Positions 50,411 to 62,379 of a stretch of 64,000 nucleotides of DNA are shown here, piece by piece. A program made the position numbers and the translations under genes. The stretch comes from Cupriavidus neocaledonicus (GTDB taxonomy: Bacteria; Pseudomonadota; Gammaproteobacteria; Burkholderiales; Burkholderiaceae): NCBI RefSeq assembly GCF_000372525.1, contig NZ_AQUR01000096.1:91096-155095 (forward strand). Direction: 5' to 3'. The notes below the pieces were generated by a model. It saw only the letters and a program-made list of their open reading frames with translations, had not been told where the DNA came from and ran no database searches. Numbering within the stretch: the stretch's first letter is position 1; every line of letters starts with the position of its first letter.

Positions 50411-50732
50411 TTTCAGGCAGGATGCTGGTCTGCTGCCGCCACTGAAATAGTTGCGTCAGAAAAGAATGATAAAAGTGGAACCCTAAGGTTGGGGATAGCC
50501 GAGGCGAAGTGCTGGTTGCGCCGCCACCAATGTACGCATCTACGATCAATTGCCGCAAAATCGCGCAATTTTTCGCAGTTATGCCATGGGCGACCTTTTC
50601 AGAAATGCCGAATTTGCTTTCCGAGCCTGATTTTTCCTCTTACACTATTAAGACGCTGTTGAAATCTGATGTGCAGCCAGTGCAAGTGGTGGGGCCATCT
50701 TAGCTGTGAAAAATCTGACCGGGGGCCTGATC
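50411..50732 (+). other. AT-rich intergenic region upstream of the LysR gene
   Basis: About 320 bp without a gene, clearly more AT-rich than its surroundings (for example CGCAAAATCGCGCAATTTTTCGCAG-type sequence near 50557-50580). It should hold the promoter and autoregulatory sites of the LysR gene; I cannot place a single convincing box. Confidence 0.5.
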
Positions 50733-51728
50733 ATGGTGAACGTAGACACAAAGCTTCTAGTGATCTTCACCGAGCTGCTGAGCAAGCGTAATGCCACCTA
50801 CGTGGCTGAGAAGATGCACATGACCGCGCCGGCGGTCTCGCATTCGCTGGGCAGGCTGCGCGAAATCTTTGACGATCCACTCTTCATCCGCGTCCCGCAC
50901 GGGCTGACGCCGACACCGCGCGCGCTCGAACTGGGACCCAAGATCCGCGACATGCTGGACCTGTGGTCGTCGATCAACGAGGGCGACGCGGACAACTTCG
51001 ACCCCGCCACCGCCACCGGCACGCTGAGCATCGGCTTTGCCGCGGAGCTGGGCGATACGGTGTTCAACCGTTTCGTGCTGCGCATCAAGGCGCTGGCGCC
51101 GGACCTGCATATCAAGCTGGTCGAGTCCCACTCGTGGGAAACCGACGTGGCGTCGATGCGCGCCAATGAGCTCGACCTGGCATTCTCGCCGTTCCCGACC
51201 CGCCATCCGGAAATCGTCGAGGAAATGGTGACGTCGCTGAACCTGTGGGTGTGCGCGCGCAAGGACCATCCGGTGCTCAAGGGCCACTGCACGCTCGAGC
51301 AATACCTGGACTGCGGCCATATCTTCATGGCGCACTCCGGTGGCTCGGGGCGCCCGGCACCGTCGCTGATCCCGCTCGACTACGCGCTGCAGCAGCGTGG
51401 CCTGAAGCGCAACGCATCGCTGACGGTACATTCATGGCGGGCCCAGGCCGAACTGGCCTCGCAGACCGACATGATCTTCACCGTCAATGCGCTGACCAAG
51501 GACATGGCCTGCGAGACCTATGGCCTGAAGGCCTTCCCGCTGCCGGCGGAGCTGAATACCACGCTCGGCCTGAACATGTTCTGGCACCGCAGCCGCAATA
51601 CCCATCCGATGCTGGTGTGGGCGCGTGGCCTGTTCCGCCAGGTGGTGGGCGAGTTCGTCGGCCTGCCGCCGGCACGCCCGGCACGGGCGGTAAGCGAGCA
51701 GGACCTGCAGGACCTGCAGGCGCGCTGA
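50733..51728 (+). CDS. LysR-type transcriptional regulator (NodD/LeuO-like branch)
   Basis: 331 aa from the ATG at 50733; a GTG at 50706 is an alternative. HTH LLSKRNATYVAEKMHMTAPAVSHSLGRLREIFDDPLFIRVPHGLTPTPRA, the L-F-x-R variant of the NodD/LeuO branch, then an effector-binding domain (TLSIGFAAELGDTVFNRFVLRIKALAPDLHIKLVE). It sits downstream of tkt-gap on the same strand but has its own upstream region and terminator. Target genes unknown. Confidence 0.9.
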   Translation: MVNVDTKLLVIFTELLSKRNATYVAEKMHMTAPAVSHSLGRLREIFDDPLFIRVPHGLTPTPRALELGPKIRDMLDLWSSINEGDADNFDPATATGTLSIGFAAELGDTVFNRFVLRIKALAPDLHIKLVESHSWETDVASMRANELDLAFSPFPTRHPEIVEEMVTSLNLWVCARKDHPVLKGHCTLEQYLDCGHIFMAHSGGSGRPAPSLIPLDYALQQRGLKRNASLTVHSWRAQAELASQTDMIFTVNALTKDMACETYGLKAFPLPAELNTTLGLNMFWHRSRNTHPMLVWARGLFRQVVGEFVGLPPARPARAVSEQDLQDLQAR

Positions 51729-51746
51729 GCCTCGGCGGCAAGCCTC

Positions 51747-51783
51747 CAACAAAAAACCGGCGCTTGGCGCCGGTTTTTTGTTG
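51747..51783. terminator. bidirectional Rho-independent terminator
   Basis: CAACAAAAAACCGGCGC-TTG-GCGCCGGTTTTTTGTTG between the convergent LysR gene and fur; both arms end in A/T runs. Confidence 0.95.
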
Positions 51784-51817
51784 CCCGTCTGCGCTCCGCA
51801 AGGGAGCGAGTAGCGGC

Positions 51818-52249
51818 TTATCGTTTGGGTCTGTGGGGACAGTTTGTTTTGGTGCAGTTGCCGTACAGCGACAACGCATGTTCCTGCAGGGTAAAGCCGC
51901 GCTCGCGCGCAATGCTTTGCTGGCGCTGCTCGATCTCGGAATCGAAGAATTCCTCGACCCGGCCGCAATCCAGGCACACCAGGTGGTCGTGGTGCTTGCC
52001 TTCGTTGAGCTCGAAGATGGCCTTGCCGGACTCGAAGTTGTTGCGCGACAGCAGGCCGGCCTGCTCGAACTGGGTCAGCACGCGGTAGACGGTGGCCAGG
52101 CCGATATCCATATGCTCGTTGAGCAGGATGCGGTAGACGTCTTCCGCGCTCAGGTGACGCTGTTCGCTGGTTTGAAAAATTTCAAGAATCTTCAGCCTGG
52201 GCACGGTCGCCTTCAGGCCGATATTCTTGAGGTCCGCCGGACTCGGCAT
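51818..52249 (-). CDS. fur: ferric uptake regulator Fur
   Basis: 143 aa. Winged-helix DNA-binding domain ([33 protein letters not shown], then [19 protein letters not shown]) and a dimer/metal domain with [16 protein letters not shown] (H86-H87-D88-H89, C92, C95) and a C-terminal CTKTNCPH pair. Fe2+-bound Fur represses iron uptake, plausibly including the receptor at 12.6 kb. Divergent from bamE, the common fur/omlA arrangement in proteobacteria. Confidence 0.97.
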   Translation of the reverse strand: MPSPADLKNIGLKATVPRLKILEIFQTSEQRHLSAEDVYRILLNEHMDIGLATVYRVLTQFEQAGLLSRNNFESGKAIFELNEGKHHDHLVCLDCGRVEEFFDSEIEQRQQSIARERGFTLQEHALSLYGNCTKTNCPHRPKR

Positions 52250-52495
52250 GTGGGTGACTCCCTAGAGTACAATGTCTGGATAGTTGAATCATAAGGGTTT
52301 TGGCAGCAAAAGTCGCTCGTGCCGACGATGTCCCGAGGTCGGCATCGCGTGCCCGGCGAGGCTGCCGCCCCATGTGGTTGCTGCGGCAGATGCTGGCGGC
52401 TGGTGTGGTGCAATCGGCGCATTTTGCGCCATTTTTATGCCTGCGCCGCCCGTCCTCTGCCGCGTTACTTTTCTTTCCCTCCGGAAACGAGATCC

Positions 52496-53137
52496 ATGCG
52501 TTCTATCCGTTCGTCCGCCATGCGTCCGACGCTGGTTGTCTCCCTGCTGGCCGCGGCCCTGCTGGCCGGCGCCTGCTCGGCCTACGATTCCACTTCGCGC
52601 AAGGTAGCCAACGCCATCACGCCGTACCGGATCAACATCGTGCAGGGCAACTTCGTCTCGCGCGAAGCCGCTTCGCAGCTGCGCGAGGGCATGACCCGCG
52701 ACCAGGTCAAGTTCCTGCTTGGCACGCCGCTGCTGACCGACGTGTTCCATGCCAACCGCTGGGATTACGTGTTTTCTTTCCGCCGTGGCAATACCTCGGT
52801 GGTGCAGCAGCGCCGCTACACGGTGTTCTTCGACGGCGACCGCCTGGTCAAGTTTGGCGGCGACGAACTGCCGTCCGAGTACGAGCTGATCGCCGAAATC
52901 GACGGCATGAAGAAGGCGCTCAAGGAGCAGACGCCGGGCAAGATCTCCACCAGCGCAGCCGCGGCCCCGCCCGAGCAGCAGACCACGGTCGAGAACTTCG
53001 TGCCGCGGCAGGCGCAGCAGCCGGAAGCGACCGGCGCGGGCGCGCAACCGGCGCAGGCGGCCCAGCCCGTCGCCGAGCCATCGGCGCCGGCCCAGGCCAC
53101 TGCCCCGGCCGACGCGGCCAAGCCCGCCGCCAACTGA
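52496..53137 (+). CDS. bamE: outer membrane protein assembly factor BamE (SmpA/OmlA)
   Basis: 213 aa from the ATG at 52496; a second ATG eight codons in is possible. Lipobox Cys at 27 (LLAGAC). The BamE domain shows YRINIVQGNFVSREAASQLREGMTRDQVKFLLGTPLLTDVFHANRWDYVFSF, the known phosphatidylglycerol- and BamD-contacting region. It is longer than E. coli BamE (113 aa) because of a Gln/Ala/Pro-rich C-terminal tail (about 155-213), a feature of the Burkholderiales form. Confidence 0.95.
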   Translation: MRSIRSSAMRPTLVVSLLAAALLAGACSAYDSTSRKVANAITPYRINIVQGNFVSREAASQLREGMTRDQVKFLLGTPLLTDVFHANRWDYVFSFRRGNTSVVQQRRYTVFFDGDRLVKFGGDELPSEYELIAEIDGMKKALKEQTPGKISTSAAAAPPEQQTTVENFVPRQAQQPEATGAGAQPAQAAQPVAEPSAPAQATAPADAAKPAAN

Positions 53138-53245
53138 TCCATGACGCGCGCCCGCCGCGGCGCGCCGCCGGTTTTCCGGGCCGGCCAGGCATGGCCGGCT
53201 CGCTTTCCTTTCGCGCACCGCGCATATTCCGCAGAGCCAGACACC

Positions 53246-54043
53246 ATGAACATCGCCATCGCAGGCGCATCGGGCCGCATGGGCCGCATGCTGATCGAAC
53301 AAGTGCTGAACACCGAAGGCGTGAAGCTGTCGGGCGCGCTCGACGTGCCGGGCTCGCCGGCGCTGGGCCAGGATGCGGGCCTGTTCCTGGGCCGCAACAC
53401 CGGCGTCGCAATCACCGCGGACGTGGAAGCCGGGCTGGCCGGCGCCGACTGCCTGATCGACTTCACCCGTCCGGAAGGCACGCTGGCGCACCTGGAAGCG
53501 GCGAAGAAGCTGGGCGTCAAGATGGTGGTCGGCACCACTGGCTTCGACGACACCGGCAAGGCCGCGCTGGCCGAGGCCGCCAAGTCGATCGGCATCGTCT
53601 TTGCCGCCAACTTCAGCGTCGGCGTCAATGCCACCTTCAAGCTGCTGGAAGTGGCGGCCAGGCTGCTGTCGAGCGGCTATGACATCGAGGTGATCGAGGC
53701 CCACCATCGCTTCAAGGTCGACGCCCCGTCGGGCACCGCGCTGAAGATGGGCGAAGTGATCGCCGATGCGCTGGGCCGTGACCTGAAGACCTGCGGCGTC
53801 TTCGCCCGCGAAGGCCATACCGGCGAGCGCGATCCCGGTTCGATCGGCTTTGCCACCATCCGCGGCGGCGATATCGTGGGCGACCACACCGTGATGTTTG
53901 CCGGCATCGGCGAGCGCATCGAGATCAGCCACAAGTCGTCGAGCCGCCAGTCGTATGCCGACGGCGCGGTGCGTTCGGCCCGCTTCCTGGCCGACAAGCC
54001 GACCGGGCTGTTCGACATGCAGGACGTGCTGGGCCTGAAGTAA
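53246..54043 (+). CDS. dapB: 4-hydroxy-tetrahydrodipicolinate reductase
   Basis: 265 aa from the ATG at 53246. Lysine/diaminopimelate pathway. NAD(P) loop [40 protein letters not shown], and the substrate motif [20 protein letters not shown] with catalytic His and Lys. Length standard. Downstream of bamE, 108 bp. Confidence 0.97.
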   Translation: MNIAIAGASGRMGRMLIEQVLNTEGVKLSGALDVPGSPALGQDAGLFLGRNTGVAITADVEAGLAGADCLIDFTRPEGTLAHLEAAKKLGVKMVVGTTGFDDTGKAALAEAAKSIGIVFAANFSVGVNATFKLLEVAARLLSSGYDIEVIEAHHRFKVDAPSGTALKMGEVIADALGRDLKTCGVFAREGHTGERDPGSIGFATIRGGDIVGDHTVMFAGIGERIEISHKSSSRQSYADGAVRSARFLADKPTGLFDMQDVLGLK

Positions 54044-54078
54044 GGCCGGCGCGGGGCGGCCAGCGCTGCCGCCACGGT

Positions 54079-54084
54079 TATAAT
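54079..54084 (+). promoter_or_regulatory. leuS: consensus -10 box upstream of leuS
   Basis: A perfect TATAAT at 54079-54084, 130 bp before the leuS ATG and 36 bp after the dapB stop. No TTGACA-like box is at the right distance upstream, so strength is uncertain. Confidence 0.45.
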
Positions 54085-54096
54085 CGATTGCTTTAG

Positions 54097-56835
<2,739 letters not shown>

Positions 56836-56879
56836 CCGCGCCGTCCGCCCGCCGGAACCTGACAAAGGAATCGCCAACC

Positions 56880-57395
56880 ATGAAGCGACTGAACCTGGGA
56901 CGCCGCAAGCTGCTCGCGGCCCTGCTGGCAGTGCCGGCCACCGGCCTGCTGGCCGGCTGCGGCTTCCATCTGCGCGGCAACTCGGACTTCGTCTTCAAGC
57001 GGCTGTATATCGGCATCCCGCCCAACTCGCTGATGGGCGCGGACCTGCGCCGCGCCATCCGCGGCGGCTCGGACACCCAGGTGGTAGCCGACCAGAAAGA
57101 GGCGGACGCGCTGCTGGACGTGCTGCAGGACACCCGCACCAAGACCATCCTGTCGATCACGACCGAGGGCGTGGTGCGTGAATACCGCCTGACCCAGCGC
57201 TTCACCTTCCGCCTGCGCGACCCCGCCGGCAAGGAACTGATCGCGCCGTCGCAGCTGGTGCTGACGCGCGACCTGACCTACAACGAAGCCAATACGCTGG
57301 CCAAGGACTACGAAGAGCAGCAGCTGTACCGCGACATGCAGCGCGACATCGTGCAGCAGCTGATGCGCCGGCTGGCCGCCGTCAAGGCGATCTGA
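56880..57395 (+). CDS. lptE: LPS-assembly lipoprotein LptE
   Basis: 171 aa from the ATG at 56880 with AAAGGAA upstream. Lipobox Cys at 27 (LLAGCGFHLRG, the LptE hallmark directly after the Cys). Partner of LptD in inserting lipopolysaccharide into the outer membrane. Middle region VQDTRTKTILSITTEGVVREYRL-type strands and RDLTYNEANTLAKDYEEQQLYRDMQRDIVQQLMRRLAA helix are typical. Position between leuS and holA is conserved. Confidence 0.96.
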   Translation: MKRLNLGRRKLLAALLAVPATGLLAGCGFHLRGNSDFVFKRLYIGIPPNSLMGADLRRAIRGGSDTQVVADQKEADALLDVLQDTRTKTILSITTEGVVREYRLTQRFTFRLRDPAGKELIAPSQLVLTRDLTYNEANTLAKDYEEQQLYRDMQRDIVQQLMRRLAAVKAI

Positions 57396-57416
57396 GCGCG
57401 CGGGCAGGCTGACGGC

Positions 57417-58484
57417 ATGCAGCTCAAGCTCGACGGGCTCGACGCGCACCTGCGCCAGGCCAAGGCCAAGGGGCTGGCGCCGCTGTACGTGGTGCACGGC
57501 GACGAGCACCTGCTGGTGCTGGAAGCGGTCGACCGCCTGCGCGCGGCGGCGCGCGAAGCCGGCTTCTCCGAACGCGAGGTGCTGGTGGCCGAGCGCGGCT
57601 TCCACTGGGGCCGGCTGGTCGAGGCGCAGCAGTCGATGTCGCTGTTCGGCGATCGCAAGATCGTCGAGCTGCGCATTCCCTCGGGCAAGCCCGGCAAGGA
57701 TGGCGGCGATGCGCTGCGCGCCGTGGCCGCGCAGCCGTCGCCCGACGTGGTGATGCTGGTGACGCTGCCGCGGCTGGACTTTGCCGCGTCCAAGTCGGCG
57801 TGGTTCCAGGCGCTGGAAGGCGCCGGCGTGTCGATCAAGGTCGACACCGTGGACCGTACCCGCTTGCCGGCGTGGGTCGGCGAGCGGCTGGCGCTGCAGC
57901 AGCAGCGCGTGCAGGGCGGCGCGAACGCCGAAAGCGGCCGGCGCGCGTTGCAGTTCATCGCCGACAAGGTCGAGGGCAACCTGCTGGCGGCGCACCAGGA
58001 AATCCAGAAGCTGGGCCTGCTGTACCCGCCCGGCGAACTGAGTTTCGACCAGGTCCACGACGCGGTGCTGAACGTGGCCCGCTACGACGTCTTCAAGCTG
58101 TCGGAATCGATGCTGGCGGGCGACGTGCCCAGGCTGGTGCGCATGCTCGAAGGGCTGCGCGGCGAGGGCGAGGCCACGGTGCTGGTGCTGTGGGCGCTGA
58201 CCGAGGAAATTCGCGTATTATCCAAGGTCCGGCAAGGGCTCGCGGCGGGCAAGCCGGCGGGCGTGCTGATGCGCGAACTGCGCGTCTGGGGCCCGCGCGA
58301 GCGGCTGGTGCCGCAGGCGGCGCAGCGCCTGTCGCAGTCCCGGCTGGAAGCGGCCCTGGCGCTGGCCGCGCGGCTGGACCGCCAGGTCAAGGGCCTGCAG
58401 GACCTGCCGCCGCCAGGCAGCGCGCCGCTGCCGGCCGAGCCGTGGGACGGCTTGCAACAGCTGGCGCTGATGATTGCGCGCTAG
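57417..58484 (+). CDS. holA: DNA polymerase III delta subunit
   Basis: 355 aa. Clamp-loader subunit that opens the beta ring. VHGDEHLLVLEAVDRLRAAAREAGF and the DLPPP-type end match the family; the middle has LAAHQEIQKLGLLYPPGELSFDQVHDAVLNVARYDVFKLSESML, the domain II/III hinge. Twenty-one base pairs after lptE. Followed by a pair of hairpins. Confidence 0.95.
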   Translation: MQLKLDGLDAHLRQAKAKGLAPLYVVHGDEHLLVLEAVDRLRAAAREAGFSEREVLVAERGFHWGRLVEAQQSMSLFGDRKIVELRIPSGKPGKDGGDALRAVAAQPSPDVVMLVTLPRLDFAASKSAWFQALEGAGVSIKVDTVDRTRLPAWVGERLALQQQRVQGGANAESGRRALQFIADKVEGNLLAAHQEIQKLGLLYPPGELSFDQVHDAVLNVARYDVFKLSESMLAGDVPRLVRMLEGLRGEGEATVLVLWALTEEIRVLSKVRQGLAAGKPAGVLMRELRVWGPRERLVPQAAQRLSQSRLEAALALAARLDRQVKGLQDLPPPGSAPLPAEPWDGLQQLALMIAR

Positions 58485-58486
58485 CG

Positions 58487-58545
58487 GCAAGCCTCGGAGG
58501 CTTGCTCCCCTGGCGGTTTGCTCCCCTCTCCCGCAAGCGGGAGAG
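58487..58545. repeat. two consecutive hairpins between holA and proA
   Basis: GCAAGCCTC-G-GAGGCTTGC (58487-58505) and CTCTCCCG-CAAG-CGGGAGAG (58526-58545). The second looks like a REP-type intergenic palindrome. Either could slow or end holA transcription; no T-run follows. Confidence 0.75.
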
Positions 58546-58587
58546 TGAGAAAACATACATTGACGGCCATCACCCCCGGCCACTGAC

Positions 58588-59868
58588 ATGACCGAGCTCG
58601 ACCTCAACCAATACATGGACCGCGTCGGCCGCCAGGCCCGCGCCGCGTCGCGCGCGATGGCGCGTGCCTCCACCGCCGACAAGAACCGCGCGCTGCTGAC
58701 CATTGCCGCGGCGATCCGCCGCGATGCCGACCGGCTCAAGGCCGTCAACGCGCGCGACGTCGAGCGCGCCCGCGCCAACGGCCAGGACGCCGCCTTCGTC
58801 GACCGCCTGACGCTGTCGGACAAGGCCATCGACACCATGGCCGCCGGCCTGGAGCAGATCGCCGCGCTGGCCGACCCGATCGGCGAGATCTCCAACATGA
58901 AGTTCCGCCCGACCGGCATCCAGGTGGGCCAGATGCGCGTGCCGCTGGGCGTGATCGGCATCATCTACGAGTCGCGCCCCAACGTGACCATCGACGCCGC
59001 CGCGCTGTGCCTGAAGTCGGGCAACGCCACCATCCTGCGCGGCGGGTCCGAGGCGATCGAATCCAACACCGCGCTGGCCGCGCTGGTGGCCGAGGGCCTG
59101 TCCGCGGCCGGCCTGCCGTCCGAGGCGGTGCAGGTGATCGAGACCACCGACCGCGCCGCGGTAGGCCGGCTGATCACCATGACCGAATATGTCGACGTGA
59201 TCGTGCCGCGCGGCGGCAAGAGCCTGATCGCGCGGCTGATGGAAGAAGCGCGGGTGCCGATGATCAAGCACCTCGACGGCATCTGCCACGTCTACATCGA
59301 CGCGGCCGCCGACCTGGACAAGGCCGTGCGCGTCTGCGACAACGCCAAGACCCAGCGTTACGCGCCGTGCAACACCATGGAGACGCTGCTGGTGTCGGCG
59401 GACATCGCCGCGGCCGCGCTGCCGCCGCTGTGCCGCATCTACCAGCAGAAGGGCGTCGAACTGCGCGTGTGCCCGGCCACCCGCGCCACGCTGGAAGCGG
59501 CAGGCTTCGGCGGCCTGGTCGATGCCACCGAGGCAGACTGGCGCCTGGAATACCTGGCCCCGATCCTGGCCATCAAGACCGTCGCGGGCCTTGATGAAGC
59601 CATTGCGCATATCAACGAATACGGCTCGCACCATACCGACTCGATCATCACCGAGAACTACTCGGCGGGCATGCGCTTTATCCGCGAGGTCGATTCGGCC
59701 AGCGTGATGATCAATGCCTCGACCCGCTTCGCCGATGGCTTCGAGTACGGGCTGGGCGCGGAGATCGGCATCTCCAACGACAAGCTGCATGCGCGCGGCC
59801 CGGTCGGGCTGGAAGGGCTGACCTCGCTCAAGTACGTGGTGTTCGGTCACGGCGAGATCAGGACCTGA
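58588..59868 (+). CDS. proA: gamma-glutamyl phosphate reductase
   Basis: 426 aa. Second step of proline synthesis, reducing gamma-glutamyl phosphate with [47 protein letters not shown], and the catalytic-Cys segment [19 protein letters not shown] are intact, as is [25 protein letters not shown]. Length standard. The stop lies in a 12-bp tandem repeat. Confidence 0.97.
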   Translation: MTELDLNQYMDRVGRQARAASRAMARASTADKNRALLTIAAAIRRDADRLKAVNARDVERARANGQDAAFVDRLTLSDKAIDTMAAGLEQIAALADPIGEISNMKFRPTGIQVGQMRVPLGVIGIIYESRPNVTIDAAALCLKSGNATILRGGSEAIESNTALAALVAEGLSAAGLPSEAVQVIETTDRAAVGRLITMTEYVDVIVPRGGKSLIARLMEEARVPMIKHLDGICHVYIDAAADLDKAVRVCDNAKTQRYAPCNTMETLLVSADIAAAALPPLCRIYQQKGVELRVCPATRATLEAAGFGGLVDATEADWRLEYLAPILAIKTVAGLDEAIAHINEYGSHHTDSIITENYSAGMRFIREVDSASVMINASTRFADGFEYGLGAEIGISNDKLHARGPVGLEGLTSLKYVVFGHGEIRT

Positions 59869-59896
59869 TGCCGGACCTGAAGCCGGACCTGAAGCC
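59861..59896 (+). repeat. 12-bp tandem repeat spanning the proA stop codon
   Basis: GGACCTGA occurs at 59861-59868, 59873-59880 and 59885-59892, each followed by (T/A)GCC. The first copy contains the proA TGA, so the repeat duplicates the very end of the gene. Confidence 0.9.
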
Positions 59897-59942
59897 GGCC
59901 CGCCAGCAACAATAACCACCGCAAGCCAAGGTCTGTCCGCCG

Positions 59943-60365
59943 ATGCTCTGGGTCAAAGCGCTGCATATCGTCTTCGTCGTTTCGTGGTTCGCCGGCTTGT
60001 TCTACCTGCCGCGCATCTTCGTCAACCTGGCGATGGAAACCGATGCCGCCAGCACCGAGCGCCTGCTGCTGATGGGGCGCAAGCTGTTCCGCTTCATGAC
60101 CATGCTGGCGGTGCCCGCGGTGGTATTCGGTCTGTGGCTGTACCTGGGCTATGGCATCGGCCGCGGCACAGGGCAGGGGTGGATGCATGCCAAGCTGGCG
60201 CTGGTGCTGGTGCTGATCGGTTACCACCACGGCTGCGGCGTGCTGTTGCGCAAGTTCGAGGCGGGGCGCAACGCGCGTTCGCACAAGTTCTATCGCTGGT
60301 TTAACGAGCTGCCGGTGCTGGTGCTGCTGGCAGTGGTGATCCTGGTCGTGGTCAAGCCGTTCTGA
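59943..60365 (+). CDS. HemJ/CopD-family membrane protein (putative protoporphyrinogen oxidase)
   Basis: 140 aa with four hydrophobic helices. Signature LWVKALHIVFVVSWFAGLFYLPRIFVN (2-29) with the conserved His at 8, MGRKLFRFMTMLAVPAVVFGLWLYL, HAKLALVLVLIGYHHGCGVLLRKF and FNELPVLVLLAVVILVVVKPF. These match the UPF0093/HemJ family, in which characterised members oxidise protoporphyrinogen IX for heme. It stands after proA with its own start. Confidence 0.85.
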   Translation: MLWVKALHIVFVVSWFAGLFYLPRIFVNLAMETDAASTERLLLMGRKLFRFMTMLAVPAVVFGLWLYLGYGIGRGTGQGWMHAKLALVLVLIGYHHGCGVLLRKFEAGRNARSHKFYRWFNELPVLVLLAVVILVVVKPF

Positions 60366-60430
60366 GGCTGGCCGCGTTTCGCGCTTTTTTCGCCTATACA
60401 TTGCTGCCTGATTCCATCGCGGAAACCAAC

Positions 60431-61036
60431 ATGAGCAAGCTGGTCGACTACTACCTGACGCCGCAATCGCCGTACGTCTACATGGGCCATGCCCGTTTCA
60501 GCGACATCGCCGCGCGCCACGGCGCGCAGGTGAACCTCAAGCCGTGTGACCTCGGCAAGGTGTTCTCGGTCTCCGGCGGGCTGCCGCTGGCGCAACGCCC
60601 GCCGCAGCGGCAGGCGTACCGGCTGGTCGAGCTCAGGCGCTGGAGCACGTTCCTGAACATCCCGCTGCATGTCGAGCCGACGTTCTTCCCGGTGTCGGGC
60701 GACGCCGCCAGCAAGCTGATCATTGCCGCGCAACTGGCGCACGGCACCGCGCGCGCGATGGCACTGACCGGCGCGATCGGCGCGGCGGTGTGGGCGCAGC
60801 AGCGCAATATCGCCGATGCCGCCACGCTGGCGCAGATCGCCGACGAGGCCGGCCTGGATGGCGCCGGCCTGCTCAAGGCAAGCGAAGCCCAGTCGGTGCA
60901 GGCCGCCTATGCGCAGAACACGCAGGACGCGATCTCGGCCGGCGTGTTCGGCGCGCCGTGGTACGTGTTCGACGGCGAGCCGTTCTGGGGCCAGGACCGC
61001 CTCGATTTTCTCGACCGCGCCTTGGCCGCGGCCTGA
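60431..61036 (+). CDS. 2-hydroxychromene-2-carboxylate isomerase-like DsbA-fold protein
   Basis: 201 aa from the ATG at 60431. Thioredoxin-like kappa-class GST fold: VDYYLTPQSPYVYMGHARFSDIAARHG, where SPYVYM replaces the CxxC, then FFPVSGDAASKLIIAAQLA and a C-terminal GVFGAPWYVFDGEPFWGQDRLDFLDRAL. The family isomerises aromatic degradation intermediates with glutathione. No aromatic catabolism genes are adjacent, so the true substrate is open. Confidence 0.9.
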   Translation: MSKLVDYYLTPQSPYVYMGHARFSDIAARHGAQVNLKPCDLGKVFSVSGGLPLAQRPPQRQAYRLVELRRWSTFLNIPLHVEPTFFPVSGDAASKLIIAAQLAHGTARAMALTGAIGAAVWAQQRNIADAATLAQIADEAGLDGAGLLKASEAQSVQAAYAQNTQDAISAGVFGAPWYVFDGEPFWGQDRLDFLDRALAAA

Positions 61037-61098
61037 CCTAAGCTATCGATACTTCCCCGTCCGCCACGGCGGACGTTTTTGTTTGCAGGAACCCTCTC

Positions 61099-62352
61099 AT
61101 GACCCAAGCCTTCTTTGCCCCTTGCCCGCGCGGCCTGGAGAGCGCGCTCGCCGAAGAGCTGCGCGAGATCGCCGCGATGCCGGGCATGGCAGCGCTGGCG
61201 CCGTTCGCCGTGCACCAGGAAGTGCCGGGCGGCGTCAATTTCTCTGGCGAGATGGCTGCCGCCTATGCGGTCAACCTGCATTCGCGCGTTGCCAGCCGGG
61301 TGCTGATGCGCGTGGCCGCGCGCGGCTACCGGCACGAGGACGACATCTACACGCTGGCGCGCGGGGTGCGCTGGGAGCAGTGGTTCTCGCCCGACGAGTC
61401 GCTGCGCGTGGACGTTACGGCGCACAAGTCGCCGCTGCGCAGCCTCAATTTCATCGCGTTGCGGGTCAAGGACGGCGTCTGCGATGCCATGCGCGAGCGG
61501 CTCGGGGCCCGGCCCAGCGTCGACACGGTGAGCCCGGATGTGCGCATCTACGCCCACCTCACCGAGCGCGACTGCACGCTGTATCTCGACACCACCGGCG
61601 AGCCGCTGTTCAAGCGCGGCTGGCGCACCGAGAAGGGCGAGGCACCGCTGAAGGAAAACCTCGCGGCCGGCATCCTGCGCCTGGCGGGCTGGGTCCCGGG
61701 CCAGACCTTCCGGCCCTTCTACGATCCGATGTGCGGCAGCGGCACCTTCCTGATCGAGGCCGCGCAGGTGGCGCTGGGCATCGCGCCGGGCGGCAGCCGC
61801 AGCTTCGCCTTCGAATGGCTCAAGGGCATGGATACCAAGTCCTGGCAGAAGCTGAAGGCGGACGCGCAGCGCGTCCGCATGCTGGCCTCGGCCGATGAAC
61901 TGCAGGTGGTCGGTTCGGACATCTCCACCGACATGCTGGCGATCACGCGCGCCAACTGGGAGCGCGCCGGCCTGCCGGGCGAGGCGCGCACCAAGCAGGT
62001 GGACGCGCGCTTCGTGCAGCCGCCTTATGACGAGCCGGGCCTGCTGCTGATGAATCCGCCGTATGGCGAGCGCATTGCGGTGCGCGGGCAGCGCCGCGCG
62101 CCGGAAGACGAAGTGCCGCGCGACGAGGTCGAAGAAGCCGCCGCCAACCAGTTCGCCAGCGCCTTCGCCACCACACTGAAGCAGCATTTCGCCGGCTGGC
62201 AGGCGTGGGTATTCACCGGCGATCTGGGCTTCCCGCGCCGGCTGCGGCTGAAGGAATCGCGCCGCACGCCGCTCTACAACGGCAATATCGAGTGCCGGCT
62301 GTTCCGTTTCGACATGGTGCGCGGCGCCAACCGGGCGCCGCAGGCGGACTGA
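61099..62352 (+). CDS. RlmL/YpsC-type THUMP-domain RNA methyltransferase
   Basis: 417 aa. N-terminal ferredoxin-like/THUMP domain (FAPCPRGLESALAEELREI, then VDVTAHKSPLRSLNFIALRVKDGVCDAMRERLG), then a Rossmann methyltransferase with YDPMCGSGTFLIEAAQVALG as the SAM loop and the N2-guanine motif NPPYGER starting at N319. It most resembles the N-terminal half of RlmL (23S rRNA G2445), but lacks the RlmK half. Target RNA not proven. Confidence 0.9.
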   Translation: MTQAFFAPCPRGLESALAEELREIAAMPGMAALAPFAVHQEVPGGVNFSGEMAAAYAVNLHSRVASRVLMRVAARGYRHEDDIYTLARGVRWEQWFSPDESLRVDVTAHKSPLRSLNFIALRVKDGVCDAMRERLGARPSVDTVSPDVRIYAHLTERDCTLYLDTTGEPLFKRGWRTEKGEAPLKENLAAGILRLAGWVPGQTFRPFYDPMCGSGTFLIEAAQVALGIAPGGSRSFAFEWLKGMDTKSWQKLKADAQRVRMLASADELQVVGSDISTDMLAITRANWERAGLPGEARTKQVDARFVQPPYDEPGLLLMNPPYGERIAVRGQRRAPEDEVPRDEVEEAAANQFASAFATTLKQHFAGWQAWVFTGDLGFPRRLRLKESRRTPLYNGNIECRLFRFDMVRGANRAPQAD

Positions 62353-62379
62353 CCCTGGCCAGGGGCCGGGTTTGTGGCG

